Below are positions 24,446 through 32,781 of a stretch of DNA of 51,343 nt, in pieces. The DNA is from Bacteroidales bacterium (GTDB taxonomy: Bacteria; Bacteroidota; Bacteroidia; Bacteroidales; P3). Both the position numbers and the translations under genes were made by a program. Each line of letters begins with the position of its first letter. The stretch's first letter is position 1. Below the pieces are notes generated by a model, which had not been told where the DNA came from, ran no database searches, and was given only the letters and a program-made list of their open reading frames with translations. The DNA lies in NCBI GenBank assembly GCA_016283175.1, contig JAEEMK010000098.1, forward strand, positions 1-51,343. Reading direction: 5' to 3'.

Positions 24446-24903
24446 TTATTGCCAATCCGGAAATTGTAGCCTATTGTAATACAAGGGCCAATGAAACTGG
24501 TGTTGTCCAAGGTGAAATAACCGAGGCCACCTCCAAAGTCAAAGTTCTTGTAACTCGGACCGACGGTCAGACGATGGGTGGGAAGACCTAAACCGTTAAT
24601 GAACACAAGCCCCAGATGGTAGTCGAAGAAGGCGGTCCATTTAGTGTCCGAGACATAGGCTCTTACACCAAGCAGCATTATTGGGAAATTGCCTGTTTCG
24701 CCTTTGGGGTCCAATTCCAATCCAAAGCCGCCGGACAGTTGGAGGTTTGGGTTGATTTGATAGCCGAATTCGACTGCTGCAGCTCCATATAATTCAGGGC
24801 GCACAATGACTCCTTGCTCTCTTTCTTGAGCTTGAGAGAGTGTGGGGACTATCAATAACAATAGCGCCAGGACGACGCTAGTGCCTTTTATTTTGTTAAA
24901 CAT
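24439..24903 (-). CDS. Small outer-membrane beta-barrel-like protein
   Basis: 154 aa. A signal peptide ending LSQAQ (about 26 residues) is followed by alternating hydrophobic/polar strands with many Gly and aromatic residues (FGYQINPNLQLSGGFGLEL, GVRAYVSDTKWTAFFDYHLGLVF, FDFGGGLGYFTL) and a C-terminal strand ITIGYNFRI. This is the profile of a small 8-stranded barrel. The function is unknown. It lies 13 bases after elbB and is probably co-transcribed. Confidence 0.7.
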   Translation of the reverse strand: MFNKIKGTSVVLALLLLIVPTLSQAQEREQGVIVRPELYGAAAVEFGYQINPNLQLSGGFGLELDPKGETGNFPIMLLGVRAYVSDTKWTAFFDYHLGLVFINGLGLPTHRLTVGPSYKNFDFGGGLGYFTLDNTSFIGPCITIGYNFRIGNNH

Positions 24904-24916
24904 ACTTGTACGTTTT

Positions 24917-25570
24917 TTAAATCCATTTGGTCAGATGGGCAATCATATTTTCTGCGCCGTCGAAAATCTGGCTGATATGGGTCCCGACCATATAGGCCGG
25001 TGTGGTGATGACACGCAAGCGCTCGTCGACGCAGATGTCCGTTGGACCGCACACTTGATGTTCTGCTCCCAAATGCATAGCAACATCCGATGCTGCGCAC
25101 ACATCGCCCAGAGTCAGTTTGACACCTTTTGGCCCTAGCACTTTGGCCAGCACCATCGGGGCTATACACATAGCTACAACGGGTTTGCCGGAGGCGTTGG
25201 TGTCAAGGATGGCCTTTTCGACTTCGGGCAGCACTTGCATATTGGCACCGTCGAAAGCGTAGGTCGACAGATTGCGTGCCGCACCCATTCCGCCAGGCAG
25301 AGCCAAAGCATCATAGTCGGCAGGGCAATACTCTGTCAAGGGTTTGATGTCGCCACGGGCAATGCGGGCAGCCTCGGCATAAAGGTCGCGAACCTCACCG
25401 GTTTCGCCGCTGTTGTCGAGATATGTCACGACATCAAAGTCAATGCAGGGAGCAAAGCATTGGTATTGCATATTGTGGCGGTCGATGGCAAGCAAAAGGC
25501 CAAGTGTTTCCTGCAATTCGCTGCCGTCGCGGTTGCCGCAACCCGAAAGGATGACTGCTATTTTTTTCAT
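24917..25570 (-). CDS. elbB: ElbB-type glyoxalase/DJ-1-like amidotransferase-fold protein
   Basis: 217 aa. The start MKKIAVILSGCGNRDGSELQE and the core LALPGGMGAARNLS, with the nucleophile-elbow Cys in VVAMCIAPMVLAKVLG, are hallmarks of ElbB (class I glutamine amidotransferase-like, DJ-1/PfpI superfamily). E. coli ElbB has glyoxalase activity in vitro and has been linked to isoprenoid synthesis; the physiological substrate is not settled. Length matches the family. The leader is an AACCTTTT-type array that touches the start codon. Confidence 0.9.
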   Translation of the reverse strand: MKKIAVILSGCGNRDGSELQETLGLLLAIDRHNMQYQCFAPCIDFDVVTYLDNSGETGEVRDLYAEAARIARGDIKPLTEYCPADYDALALPGGMGAARNLSTYAFDGANMQVLPEVEKAILDTNASGKPVVAMCIAPMVLAKVLGPKGVKLTLGDVCAASDVAMHLGAEHQVCGPTDICVDERLRVITTPAYMVGTHISQIFDGAENMIAHLTKWI

Positions 25571-25572
25571 AA

Positions 25573-25775
25573 ATGGTTGAAAAGGTTTAAAGGTTTAAAA
25601 GGGACGCTTACGCTGAAAAGGTTATAAGGGTTTAAAAGGGTCGCTAGGCTGAAAGGGTTGAAAAGGTTATAAGGGTTTAAAAGGGTCGCTACGCTGAAAG
25701 GGTTTGAGGGTTGGAAGGATTATGACTTTAACCCTTTTCAACTTTTTAACCCTTTATAACCTTTTAAACCCTTTA
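25573..25775. repeat. Large AAGGTTTAAAAGG repeat region with opposed arrays upstream of elbB
   Basis: From 25573 to about 25710 the plus strand carries GGTTGAAAAGG, GGTTTAAAAGGG and GGTTATAAGGG units. Three interspersed copies of a GGGTCGCTACGCTGAAAGGG-like block differ at a few bases. From about 25723 to 25775 the array is in the opposite orientation (TTTAACCC, TTTTAACCC, TTTATAACC, TTTTAAACCC). The two halves are complementary and could fold into a long imperfect hairpin between the YeaQ-type gene and elbB, acting as a terminator for the former and as the leader of the latter. Confidence 0.8.
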
Positions 25776-25779
25776 ACCC

Positions 25780-26025
25780 CTATTTCTTTTTAATAAGCGA
25801 TAATATCCAGAGCAGCAGGACAGCACCGATGATGGATGTGATGAGGGCGCCGATAAAAGTGCCACCCCAGCTGATGCCTATCCACGACAGCACGTTGCCG
25901 CCGATGAAGCCGCCGACGATTCCGACAATCAGGTTGACTATGAAACCAAATCCTGCGCCTTTCATTATTTTGCCGGCCAGAAAGCCTGCCAGTGCGCCAA
26001 TAATAATACTGATAATTATACCCAT
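25780..26025 (-). CDS. GlsB/YeaQ/YmgE-family small membrane protein
   Basis: 81 aa, nearly all hydrophobic, with three predicted transmembrane helices. Family signatures are GALAGFLAGKIMKGAGFG, LIVGIVGGFIGGNVL and the C-terminal GALITSIIGAVLLLWIL. These transglycosylase-associated (YeaQ-type) proteins are stress-linked integral membrane proteins of unknown mechanism. The gene stands alone between repeat arrays and a terminator. Confidence 0.9.
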   Translation of the reverse strand: MGIIISIIIGALAGFLAGKIMKGAGFGFIVNLIVGIVGGFIGGNVLSWIGISWGGTFIGALITSIIGAVLLLWILSLIKKK

Positions 26026-26050
26026 AGTTAAATGTTTGTAGATAATAAAA

Positions 26051-26100
26051 AAGGGAGTTAAAGTGGACGATATAAATTTGTTTGTCCTGTTTTAACTCCC
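26051..26100 (-). terminator. Terminator of the PLP-dependent lyase gene
   Basis: On the minus strand GGGAGTTAAA (26091-26100) pairs with TTTAACTCCC (26053-26062), with GGAC/GTCC extending the inner stem. It is followed by TTTTTTATTATC. Confidence 0.75.
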
Positions 26101-26145
26101 ATTTTTACATCGGGTTATTACTTTCGATTAATTCTTGATTAATGA

Positions 26146-27357
26146 TTACTTGCTTGCGTTGTATTCGTCAACCGACTCTTTGATGAGCTGGAAGGTGGCT
26201 TCGATGTCGTTGTCGAGACCCATCGAGAAGCGGATAAGGCCTTCGCTCATACCCATCTCTTTCTGGATGTCCTCGGGAACTTCGCTTGAAGTCGACTTGC
26301 CGCTGTTGCTGAACAAGGTCTTGAAATATCCCAAGCTGACGGCGAGATAGCCGACGCCCTTGCGCTGCATAATCTCCATAATCTTGCTGGCAGCCTCTGC
26401 GGTGCCCATATCGATGCTGATCATACCGCCAAAGCCGTAGCCTTCGTTCATCATCGAGCAGAACAGCTCGTAGTCGGGATGTTCAGGCAAGCCGGGGTAG
26501 TTGTATTTGAAACCAACCTCTTTGAAGCGTTTTGCCAGATACATAGCGTTCTCGCCGTGCTTCTTCATACGGATGTGAAGGGTGTGCAGGTTCTTGTTGA
26601 TGGAGGCGCTGCGCATAGGATCCAGCACGGGACCGAGAAGCATACAGGTGCCGTTGTTGACGTCAATAAGGCTGTTGATATAGTCGGCGCTGCCGCAGAT
26701 GGCACCGGCGACGCAGTCGTTGGTACCGTTGATGTACTTGGTCATCGAGTAAACGGTGATGTCGGCACCAAGACGGCAGGGGTTGAAAATCATAGGAGTG
26801 AAGGTGTTGTCGACGATGAGTTTTGCACCGGCGGCGTGTGCCATCTTGCTCAGCTCGGGGATGTTGGCGATGCGGAGCAGGGGGTTGTTCATCGTTTCGG
26901 TATAGACAACCTTGGTGTTGGGATGCTCGGCGAGGGCTTTCTTCACGGTGTCGAGGTTCTGCATATTCACAAAGGATGCGCTGACGTTGAATTTCTTCAG
27001 GTAGTTGGCCATAAAGGCGAAGGTGCCGCCATAGGTGGTCATAGAAGCCACGATGTGGTCGCCGGCGTTGACTTCGTGAAGCAGGGCGCTGGTGATGGCA
27101 GCAAGACCGGAACCGGTAACCCAAGCCATATCAGTACCTTCCATAGCGGCAAGACGCTGGCAGAGAGCAAGGTTGGAGGGGTTCCAATGGCGGCTGTAGA
27201 GGAAATAGCCCTCGGTTTCGCCGTGGAAGGTCTCGGTCATAAGATGAGCCTCGGGGAAAGTGAAGGTTGCACTGTCGCAGATTGCGGGGTTAACACCACG
27301 GTTGGCATCGCGTCCATCGATGCGCTGGATTGCTGTTGCAGGATCAAATTTTTGCAT
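26146..27357 (-). CDS. Trans-sulfuration-type PLP enzyme (methionine gamma-lyase / cystathionine synthase-lyase family)
   Basis: 403 aa. The PLP-binding Lys is K207 in VYSMTKYINGTND; D183 (KLIVDNTF) holds the pyridine ring, and YSRHWNPS (54-61) and TGSGLAAI (81-88) are the phosphate-binding parts. This places it in the Cys/Met metabolism PLP family. Whether it cleaves methionine to methanethiol, alpha-ketobutyrate and ammonia, or acts on cystathionine or O-acetylhomoserine, cannot be decided from the motifs. The YSRHWNP variant, with HW where many homologues have another pair, is worth noting. It stands alone, with its own promoter and terminator. Confidence 0.88.
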   Translation of the reverse strand: MQKFDPATAIQRIDGRDANRGVNPAICDSATFTFPEAHLMTETFHGETEGYFLYSRHWNPSNLALCQRLAAMEGTDMAWVTGSGLAAITSALLHEVNAGDHIVASMTTYGGTFAFMANYLKKFNVSASFVNMQNLDTVKKALAEHPNTKVVYTETMNNPLLRIANIPELSKMAHAAGAKLIVDNTFTPMIFNPCRLGADITVYSMTKYINGTNDCVAGAICGSADYINSLIDVNNGTCMLLGPVLDPMRSASINKNLHTLHIRMKKHGENAMYLAKRFKEVGFKYNYPGLPEHPDYELFCSMMNEGYGFGGMISIDMGTAEAASKIMEIMQRKGVGYLAVSLGYFKTLFSNSGKSTSSEVPEDIQKEMGMSEGLIRFSMGLDNDIEATFQLIKESVDEYNASK

Positions 27358-27422
27358 AATAAGTTATTTTACATTAATTTATTGCTAAATAATTTGTTCG
27401 TTTCCATCTCGAAAACAAAATG

Positions 27423-27452
27423 CAAATATACAAAAAAAAATGAATATGCCAA
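27423..27452 (-). promoter_or_regulatory. Promoter of the PLP-dependent lyase gene
   Basis: On the minus strand, TTGG (27449-27452), an 18-base spacer and TATATTTG (27423-27430) fit the Bacteroidota consensus with one weaker -33 base. Confidence 0.6.
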
Positions 27453-27522
27453 TTTAATTGTTTAAAGTGGAACTAAAAAAGGTAGTTTAATTTACGAAGT
27501 ATGAATATCGAATATGCTTAAA

Positions 27523-27688
27523 GACTCTGGGTCAACTCTGAGTCAACTCTGAGTCAACTCTGAGTCAACTCTGACTCAACTCTGGGTCAACTCTGAGTCA
27601 ACTCTGAGTCAACTCTGACTCAACTCTGGGTCAACTCTGACTCAACTCTGGGTCAACTCTGAGTCAACTCTGACTCAACTCTGACTCC
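27523..27688. repeat. Fifteen-unit 11-bp tandem array upstream of clpB
   Basis: Units of the form AACTCTGAGTC repeat about 15 times at an exact 11-bp period. Variation is confined almost entirely to two positions, giving GAGTC, GACTC and GGGTC versions. Because GAGTC and GACTC are complementary, the array can also pair with itself. There are no spacers, so it is not a CRISPR array. Confidence 0.9.
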
Positions 27689-27724
27689 TTACGTTCTATT
27701 TTAAGCGACATTATAATAATGCTA

Positions 27725-27781
27725 CTGACAAATTGTCAGTTTTTCCGTTTTGGCAAACTTTTTGATGTGACAATTTGTCAG
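27725..27781. promoter_or_regulatory. Pair of 15-bp palindromic sites in the clpB promoter region
   Basis: CTGACAAATTGTCAG (27725-27739) recurs as its reverse complement (27767-27781, first base mismatched). Each site is a near-palindrome; their centres are 42 bp apart, about four helical turns, and the second site ends 17 bases before the clpB ATG. The second site overlaps a weak -7-like ACAATTTG. This arrangement fits a repressor or heat-shock operator; it is not the CIRCE sequence of HrcA. Confidence 0.6.
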
Positions 27782-27798
27782 AAAAGGAGTAAAAAACA

Positions 27799-30435
27799 AT
27801 GAATCTGAACAATTTCACAATTAAAGCACAGGAGGCGGTGCAAAAAGCCGCCGAAATCGCAACAGCCCATCAGGCACCAAGCATCGACACGGTGCATCTT
27901 ATGAAAGGTCTGCTCAGCGAGGACGAGAATGTGACGCCCTATCTGCTCAAGAAGATGGAGGTCAACGTCCCGCGACTGACGCAGGCTCTTGATGCACAGA
28001 TGCAGTCGTTGCCGCGTGTCAGTGGCGGTAGCCAGTATGCCAGCAGCGACCTCAACAATGCCCTTGTCAAGGCGCAGCAGACGGCCACGGAGATGGGCGA
28101 CGAGTTTGTCTCGGTAGAGCATCTGCTCATCGGCCTTCTCGCGGGACGCGACAACACAGCGCGCCTGCTGAAGGACGCCGGCGCCAGCGACAAGCAGCTG
28201 CGCGCGGCCATCGCCGACCTGCGCAAGGGCAGCAAGGTGGGCAGCCAGACGGCTGAAGATACCTTCAACGCCCTCAACAAGTACGCCAAGAACCTCAACC
28301 AGCTGGCGCAGAGCGGCAAGCTTGACCCCGTCATCGGCCGCGACGACGAGATTCGTCGTGTGCTGCAGATACTAAGCCGACGTACCAAGAACAACCCCAT
28401 CCTTATCGGCGAGCCGGGTGTTGGCAAGACGGCAATAGCGGAAGGTCTTGCACATCGTATCGTCAGTGGCGACGTGCCCGAGAACCTGAAGAGCAAGACG
28501 CTCTATTCGCTTGATATGGGTGCTCTTATCGCTGGAGCTAAATACAAAGGCGAATTTGAGGAACGTTTGAAGAGTGTCATACGTGAAATAAACGAGGCCG
28601 ACGGCGAAATCATTCTCTTCATTGACGAAATCCACACACTTGTCGGCGCTGGTGGCGGCGAGGGCGCTATGGATGCCGCCAACATCCTAAAACCAGCCCT
28701 TGCACGTGGAGAACTGCGTGCCATCGGCGCCACCACGTTGGCTGAATACCAGAAGTATTTCGAGAAGGACAAGGCTCTTGAACGACGATTCCAAAGCGTG
28801 CTTATCGACGAGCCCTCGGTGGCCGACACCATCAGCATACTGCGTGGCCTCAAGGAGCGCTACGAGGTGCACCACAAGGTACGTATCAAGGACGAAGCCA
28901 TCATCGCTGCCGCCGAGCTCAGCAACCGTTACATAAGTGATCGTTTCCTGCCCGACAAGGCTATTGACCTTATCGACGAGGCTGCTGCCAAGCTGCGTAT
29001 GGAGATTGATTCTGTGCCAGAAGAACTCGACGAGATTGAACGCAAGATACGCCAGCTCGAAATTGAACGCGAGGCCATAAGCCGCGAGAATGAACACTCT
29101 GCAGCTGTCAGTAGCGACGAACGTCAGGCCAACAGCGACAAGCTGCACCGCATAGGCAACGAAATTGGCGAGCTGTCGGAGCAGCGCAACCAGATGAAGG
29201 CGCGCTGGCAGAATGAGAAAAACATTGTCGAGGCCATTCAAGCCGAAGTCAAAAACATCGAAAGCTACAAGTTCGAGGCCGAACAGGCCGAACGCCAAGG
29301 CGACTACGGCAAGGTTGCCGAACTGCGATACGGACGCATCAAGGAGGCCGAGAAGCACGTCGATGACCTCAAACTTCAGCTGCGCACTATGCAAGCCGAC
29401 AATGCAATGATCAACGAGGAGGTCGACAGCGAGCAGGTCGCCGAAGTGGTAAGCAAATGGACGGGCATACCCGTCACGCGTATGATGCAGAGCGAGCGCG
29501 AGAAGCTGCTGCACCTCGAAGAGGAACTGCACAAGCGTGTCGTGGGACAGGACGAGGCCATCGACACCATTGCCAACGCCATACGCCGTAACCGTACCGG
29601 CCTCAGCGACGGCAAGCGACCCATCGGAAGCTTCATCTTCCTCGGCACCACGGGTGTTGGAAAGACCGAACTGGCCAAGGCCTTGGCCGAAGTGCTGTTC
29701 GACGACGAGAATATGATGGTGCGTATCGATATGTCCGAGTATCAGGAACGCCACAGCGTCAGCCGACTCATCGGAGCGCCTCCGGGATATGTCGGATACG
29801 ACGAGAGCGGCCAGCTTACCGAGGCTGTGCGACGCAAGCCATACAGCATCGTGCTCTTCGACGAGATCGAGAAAGCCCATCCCGATGTCTTCAACACGCT
29901 GCTACAGGTGCTCGAGGACGGCCGTCTGACCGACAACAAGGGGCGTATTGCCGACTTCAAGAACACCATAATCATTATGACTTCCAACATCGGCAGCAAC
30001 ATCATCCAAGAGCGTATGAGCGACGCAATGAACATCAACGACTACACCATCGAGAAAACCAAGGAAGAGGTCCTCGAACTGCTCAAGCAGAATATGCGTC
30101 CCGAGTTCCTCAACCGTATCGACGAAATCATTATGTTCCGTCCGCTCAGCAAGAACCAGATACGCGAAGTGGTGCGCATTCAGCTGGCCAATGTCGCCAA
30201 GATGCTCGAGAAGAACGAGATTCTCGTCAGCGCCACCGACGAGGCCGTCAACCTGTTGGCCGAGATAGGCTATGACCCGGCTATGGGCGCGCGTCCTGTC
30301 AAGCGCGTCATACAACGACGCATACTCAATGAACTGTCGCGCCAGATACTGGAGGAAAAGATCCACACAGGCGAGAACATCATCATCGACGTCATCGACG
30401 ACCAGTTCGTCTTCTACAACGCCAGTATGAAGTGA
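27799..30435 (+). CDS. clpB: ATP-dependent disaggregase ClpB
   Basis: 878 aa, full length. An N-terminal Clp domain (1-145) precedes the first AAA+ module with Walker [14 protein letters not shown] (about 203) and Walker [12 protein letters not shown]. The middle coiled-coil domain spans about 400-530, and the second AAA+ module has [16 protein letters not shown] (about 615) and [15 protein letters not shown], followed by the C-terminal D2-small domain. The hexamer pulls polypeptides out of aggregates with DnaK. No IGF/IGL loop for ClpP is evident and the long M-domain separates it from ClpA/ClpC. It is preceded by an 11-bp repeat array and paired palindromes that may control heat-shock expression, and followed by a strong terminator. 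Confidence 0.96.
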   Translation: MNLNNFTIKAQEAVQKAAEIATAHQAPSIDTVHLMKGLLSEDENVTPYLLKKMEVNVPRLTQALDAQMQSLPRVSGGSQYASSDLNNALVKAQQTATEMGDEFVSVEHLLIGLLAGRDNTARLLKDAGASDKQLRAAIADLRKGSKVGSQTAEDTFNALNKYAKNLNQLAQSGKLDPVIGRDDEIRRVLQILSRRTKNNPILIGEPGVGKTAIAEGLAHRIVSGDVPENLKSKTLYSLDMGALIAGAKYKGEFEERLKSVIREINEADGEIILFIDEIHTLVGAGGGEGAMDAANILKPALARGELRAIGATTLAEYQKYFEKDKALERRFQSVLIDEPSVADTISILRGLKERYEVHHKVRIKDEAIIAAAELSNRYISDRFLPDKAIDLIDEAAAKLRMEIDSVPEELDEIERKIRQLEIEREAISRENEHSAAVSSDERQANSDKLHRIGNEIGELSEQRNQMKARWQNEKNIVEAIQAEVKNIESYKFEAEQAERQGDYGKVAELRYGRIKEAEKHVDDLKLQLRTMQADNAMINEEVDSEQVAEVVSKWTGIPVTRMMQSEREKLLHLEEELHKRVVGQDEAIDTIANAIRRNRTGLSDGKRPIGSFIFLGTTGVGKTELAKALAEVLFDDENMMVRIDMSEYQERHSVSRLIGAPPGYVGYDESGQLTEAVRRKPYSIVLFDEIEKAHPDVFNTLLQVLEDGRLTDNKGRIADFKNTIIIMTSNIGSNIIQERMSDAMNINDYTIEKTKEEVLELLKQNMRPEFLNRIDEIIMFRPLSKNQIREVVRIQLANVAKMLEKNEILVSATDEAVNLLAEIGYDPAMGARPVKRVIQRRILNELSRQILEEKIHTGENIIIDVIDDQFVFYNASMK

Positions 30436-30509
30436 TTCTGTCCATTTTGTCATCGCGTTGCGACAAACAAAATGTGGCTGCGATTAATTGGAAAAAGCAA
30501 TTCTAATAG

Positions 30510-30544
30510 GGCTGTCGAAAGCGTTTCGACAGCCTTTTTTTTTT
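30510..30544 (+). terminator. clpB terminator
   Basis: GGCTGTCGAAA (30510-30520) pairs perfectly with TTTCGACAGCC (30524-30534) and is followed by about ten T residues. Confidence 0.9.
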
Positions 30545-30576
30545 CATACAAGCTGGCAAATTCCTGAAAACATCTT

Positions 30577-30607
30577 TTTGTCGATTGGGAATTATTGTGT
30601 ATTTTTG
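30577..30607 (+). promoter_or_regulatory. Promoter of the TPR protein gene
   Basis: TTTG (30577-30580), a 19-base spacer and TATTTTTG (30600-30607) match the Bacteroidota consensus exactly. The transcript would start within about 20 bases of the first Met codons (30617 and 30629), so the leader is very short. Confidence 0.75.
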
Positions 30608-30616
30608 CAAATTGAA

Positions 30617-32713
30617 ATGAGCAATAATATGAGTACATCCCGCATTATCAAGATTTTTCTTGCCTCGAGCGAAGAAATGGAAATTGACCGTAATGCTTTC
30701 GGCAATCTGATCCGCCGTTTGGACAAGATTTACGAGCAGCGTGGCATACGCATCGAACTCTTCGAGTGGGAAGACTACGATGCCGCCTACAACGACCGCC
30801 GCAAGCAGGACGAATACAACGACCGTGTGCGCGCCAGCGATATGTTCCTCGCGCTGTTTCACACCAAGGCAGGGGAGTTCACCATCGAGGAGTTCGATGT
30901 GGCCACCGAGGAGTTCCGTCGCACAGGCATAAAACCCAAGAGCTACGTCTATATGCGCGACCTGCAGCCGGGCGAGGAGGAATCTGCCGAACTGACAGCC
31001 TTCAAGAAACGACTCTTCGAGGAAATGGGACACTATTGGAGCCGCTACAACAACCGCGACTCTATGCAGCTGCACTTCGTTATGCAGCTCCAGCTGGTCG
31101 AAAGCAGCCGCAGCGACGCCCTCAAGGTGGAGAACGGCGAGGTGAAGCTTGGCGATATGACCGTAGCGCGTATGGAAAACCTGCAGTTTGCCGCCGGCAA
31201 CGAGGACTACCAGCGTATGAGCCATCGTCTGCAGGAGTTGCCGGCATTGATTGAAAAAGCCCGGCTTCGTACCGAAAAATACCCTGACGATGACGACCTG
31301 AAAGACGAGCTGCAAAAACTCCTCGACGAGCGCAACGCGCTGCAGGAGGAGCTCGACAAACAGCAGGAACTGTTGTTCGACACCGCCAAGCGCATTGCTC
31401 AGTTGCAGGGCGAGCTCATCACCGACCGTATGCGCCGTGCCATCGAGGCTTTCGACAGCGGCAATGTGCGCGAGGCCAACATCATCCTCGACGAGGCTGA
31501 AAAGGATGCCGAACACAACCTGAACGACTATAGGAAAAGCAAAGAAATCGCTGAGCACAAACGTCAGAATGTCATCAACTCCATTGAGGAGCTGCTGCTG
31601 AAGACCTCAACGCTGCTGGCCGATCTCTCCATCCCCATTGCGGAACGGATAGAGAAGGTGGCCGCAATATATGCGCAGGCCGACAACCTTGCTAAAGAGG
31701 TGGATTATGACGAGGAGAAATACGACAAGTTGCTCTACGATTATGGTGATTTCCTATACAAATACGGCCAGTACAACGACGCATTGGAAATCCGCCTCCG
31801 CGAAATGGTCCTCTCCGAAAAAATATTTGGCGCGGAGCATTCCGACACCGCCGCATCGTACAACAATATCGGAGTGGTATATCATAACAAGGGTGACTAT
31901 GACAAGGCGCTGGAGTACTATTTCAAGGCTTTGGCGATATACGAGAAAGTCCTCGGCACAGAGCATCCCGACACCGCCACGTCGTACAACAACATCGGCT
32001 TGGTGTATGATGACAAGGGCGACTACGACAAGGCGCTGGAGTACTATCTAAAGGCTTTGGCAATATTCGAGAAAGTCCTCGGCACAGAGCATCCCTCCAC
32101 CGCCACGTCGTATGACAACATCGGCTTGGTGTATGATGAAAAGGGCGACTACGACAAGGCGCTGGAGTACCATTTCAAGGCTTTGGCAATAAAAGAGAAA
32201 GTCTTCGGCACAGAGCATCCCTCCACCGCCACCTCGTACAACAACATCGGAGCGGTGTATGATGACAAGGGCGACTACGACAAGGCGCTGGAGTACCATC
32301 TCAAGGCTTTGGCGATAAAAGAGAAAGTCCTCGGCACAGAGCATCCCTCCACCGCTACATCGTACAACAGCATCGGAGGGATGTATATAAACAAAGGCGA
32401 CTACGACAAAGCGCTGGAGTATTATCTCAAGGCTTTGGCGATATACGAGAAAGTCCTCGGCACAGAGCATCCCCACACCGCCGCATCGTACAACAACATC
32501 GGTTCACTCTACTATGAAATGAAGAAATACCCCGAGGCGTTGGAATATTTTGAGAAGGCTTTGAGGATTTTAAAGTCCAGATTAGAGGACGACCATCCCA
32601 ATGTGCAAGTGGTACAAGAGTGGATAGTTGACACCAAAGCCGCAATGGGCGATACAGACGTCGGCAAAAAATCCTTCTGGCACAGGTTGATTGGCCGACA
32701 TAAAATAAAGTAA
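30617..32713 (+). CDS. TIR-like/DUF4062-like domain protein with coiled coil and TPR repeats
   Basis: 698 aa from the ATG at 30617; the Met at 30629 is an alternative. The frame is open back to 30488, but that part includes the clpB terminator. Residue numbers here are from the 30629 Met. Residues 1-110 start IIKIFLASSEEMEIDRNAF and contain VRASDMFLALFHTKAGEFTIEEFDVATEEF, the layout of a TIR-like or DUF4062-like flavodoxin-type fold. E88 in TIEEFDVA sits where TIR NADases have their catalytic Glu, but this is inference. A long helical/coiled-coil region (about 195-330) follows, then a degenerate and six regular kinesin-light-chain-like TPR units of 42 residues (HPSTATSYNNIGLVYDDKGD type). The C-terminus is basic. 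The protein is cytoplasmic, with no signal peptide. The architecture recalls signalling or immune proteins with an effector head and a repeat sensor, but its job is unknown. Confidence 0.75.
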   Translation: MSNNMSTSRIIKIFLASSEEMEIDRNAFGNLIRRLDKIYEQRGIRIELFEWEDYDAAYNDRRKQDEYNDRVRASDMFLALFHTKAGEFTIEEFDVATEEFRRTGIKPKSYVYMRDLQPGEEESAELTAFKKRLFEEMGHYWSRYNNRDSMQLHFVMQLQLVESSRSDALKVENGEVKLGDMTVARMENLQFAAGNEDYQRMSHRLQELPALIEKARLRTEKYPDDDDLKDELQKLLDERNALQEELDKQQELLFDTAKRIAQLQGELITDRMRRAIEAFDSGNVREANIILDEAEKDAEHNLNDYRKSKEIAEHKRQNVINSIEELLLKTSTLLADLSIPIAERIEKVAAIYAQADNLAKEVDYDEEKYDKLLYDYGDFLYKYGQYNDALEIRLREMVLSEKIFGAEHSDTAASYNNIGVVYHNKGDYDKALEYYFKALAIYEKVLGTEHPDTATSYNNIGLVYDDKGDYDKALEYYLKALAIFEKVLGTEHPSTATSYDNIGLVYDEKGDYDKALEYHFKALAIKEKVFGTEHPSTATSYNNIGAVYDDKGDYDKALEYHLKALAIKEKVLGTEHPSTATSYNSIGGMYINKGDYDKALEYYLKALAIYEKVLGTEHPHTAASYNNIGSLYYEMKKYPEALEYFEKALRILKSRLEDDHPNVQVVQEWIVDTKAAMGDTDVGKKSFWHRLIGRHKIK
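31840..32515 (+). repeat. Near-identical 126-bp direct repeats encoding TPR units
   Basis: Five to six tandem 126-bp units (42 codons) are very similar at the DNA level, with identical runs such as GGCGACTACGACAA and GGCACAGAGCATCCC in each. High identity at silent positions implies recent duplication or gene conversion. Confidence 0.85.
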
Positions 32714-32717
32714 ACAA

Positions 32718-32757
32718 GTGTCCCGCCATCTGAATGGATGACGGGACACCAGTTTTT
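32718..32757. terminator. Terminator between TPR gene and aqpZ (bidirectional)
   Basis: GTGTCCCG (32718-32725) pairs with CGGGACAC (32742-32749), with an inner CATC/GATG pairing, followed by AGTTTTTAGG on the plus strand. It sits between two convergent genes. Confidence 0.75.
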
Positions 32758-32781
32758 AGGAATTATAAACAGCAATTCGTG

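Noticed and set aside
27523..27688. CRISPR array candidate
   Set aside because: The 11-bp units are contiguous, with no unique spacers, and no cas genes are near.
28687..29880. 397-codon minus-strand open frame
   Set aside because: Antisense of clpB without any recognisable domain.
31840..32515. CRISPR-like direct repeats
   Set aside because: The 126-bp units are coding repeats of a TPR protein with conserved frame.
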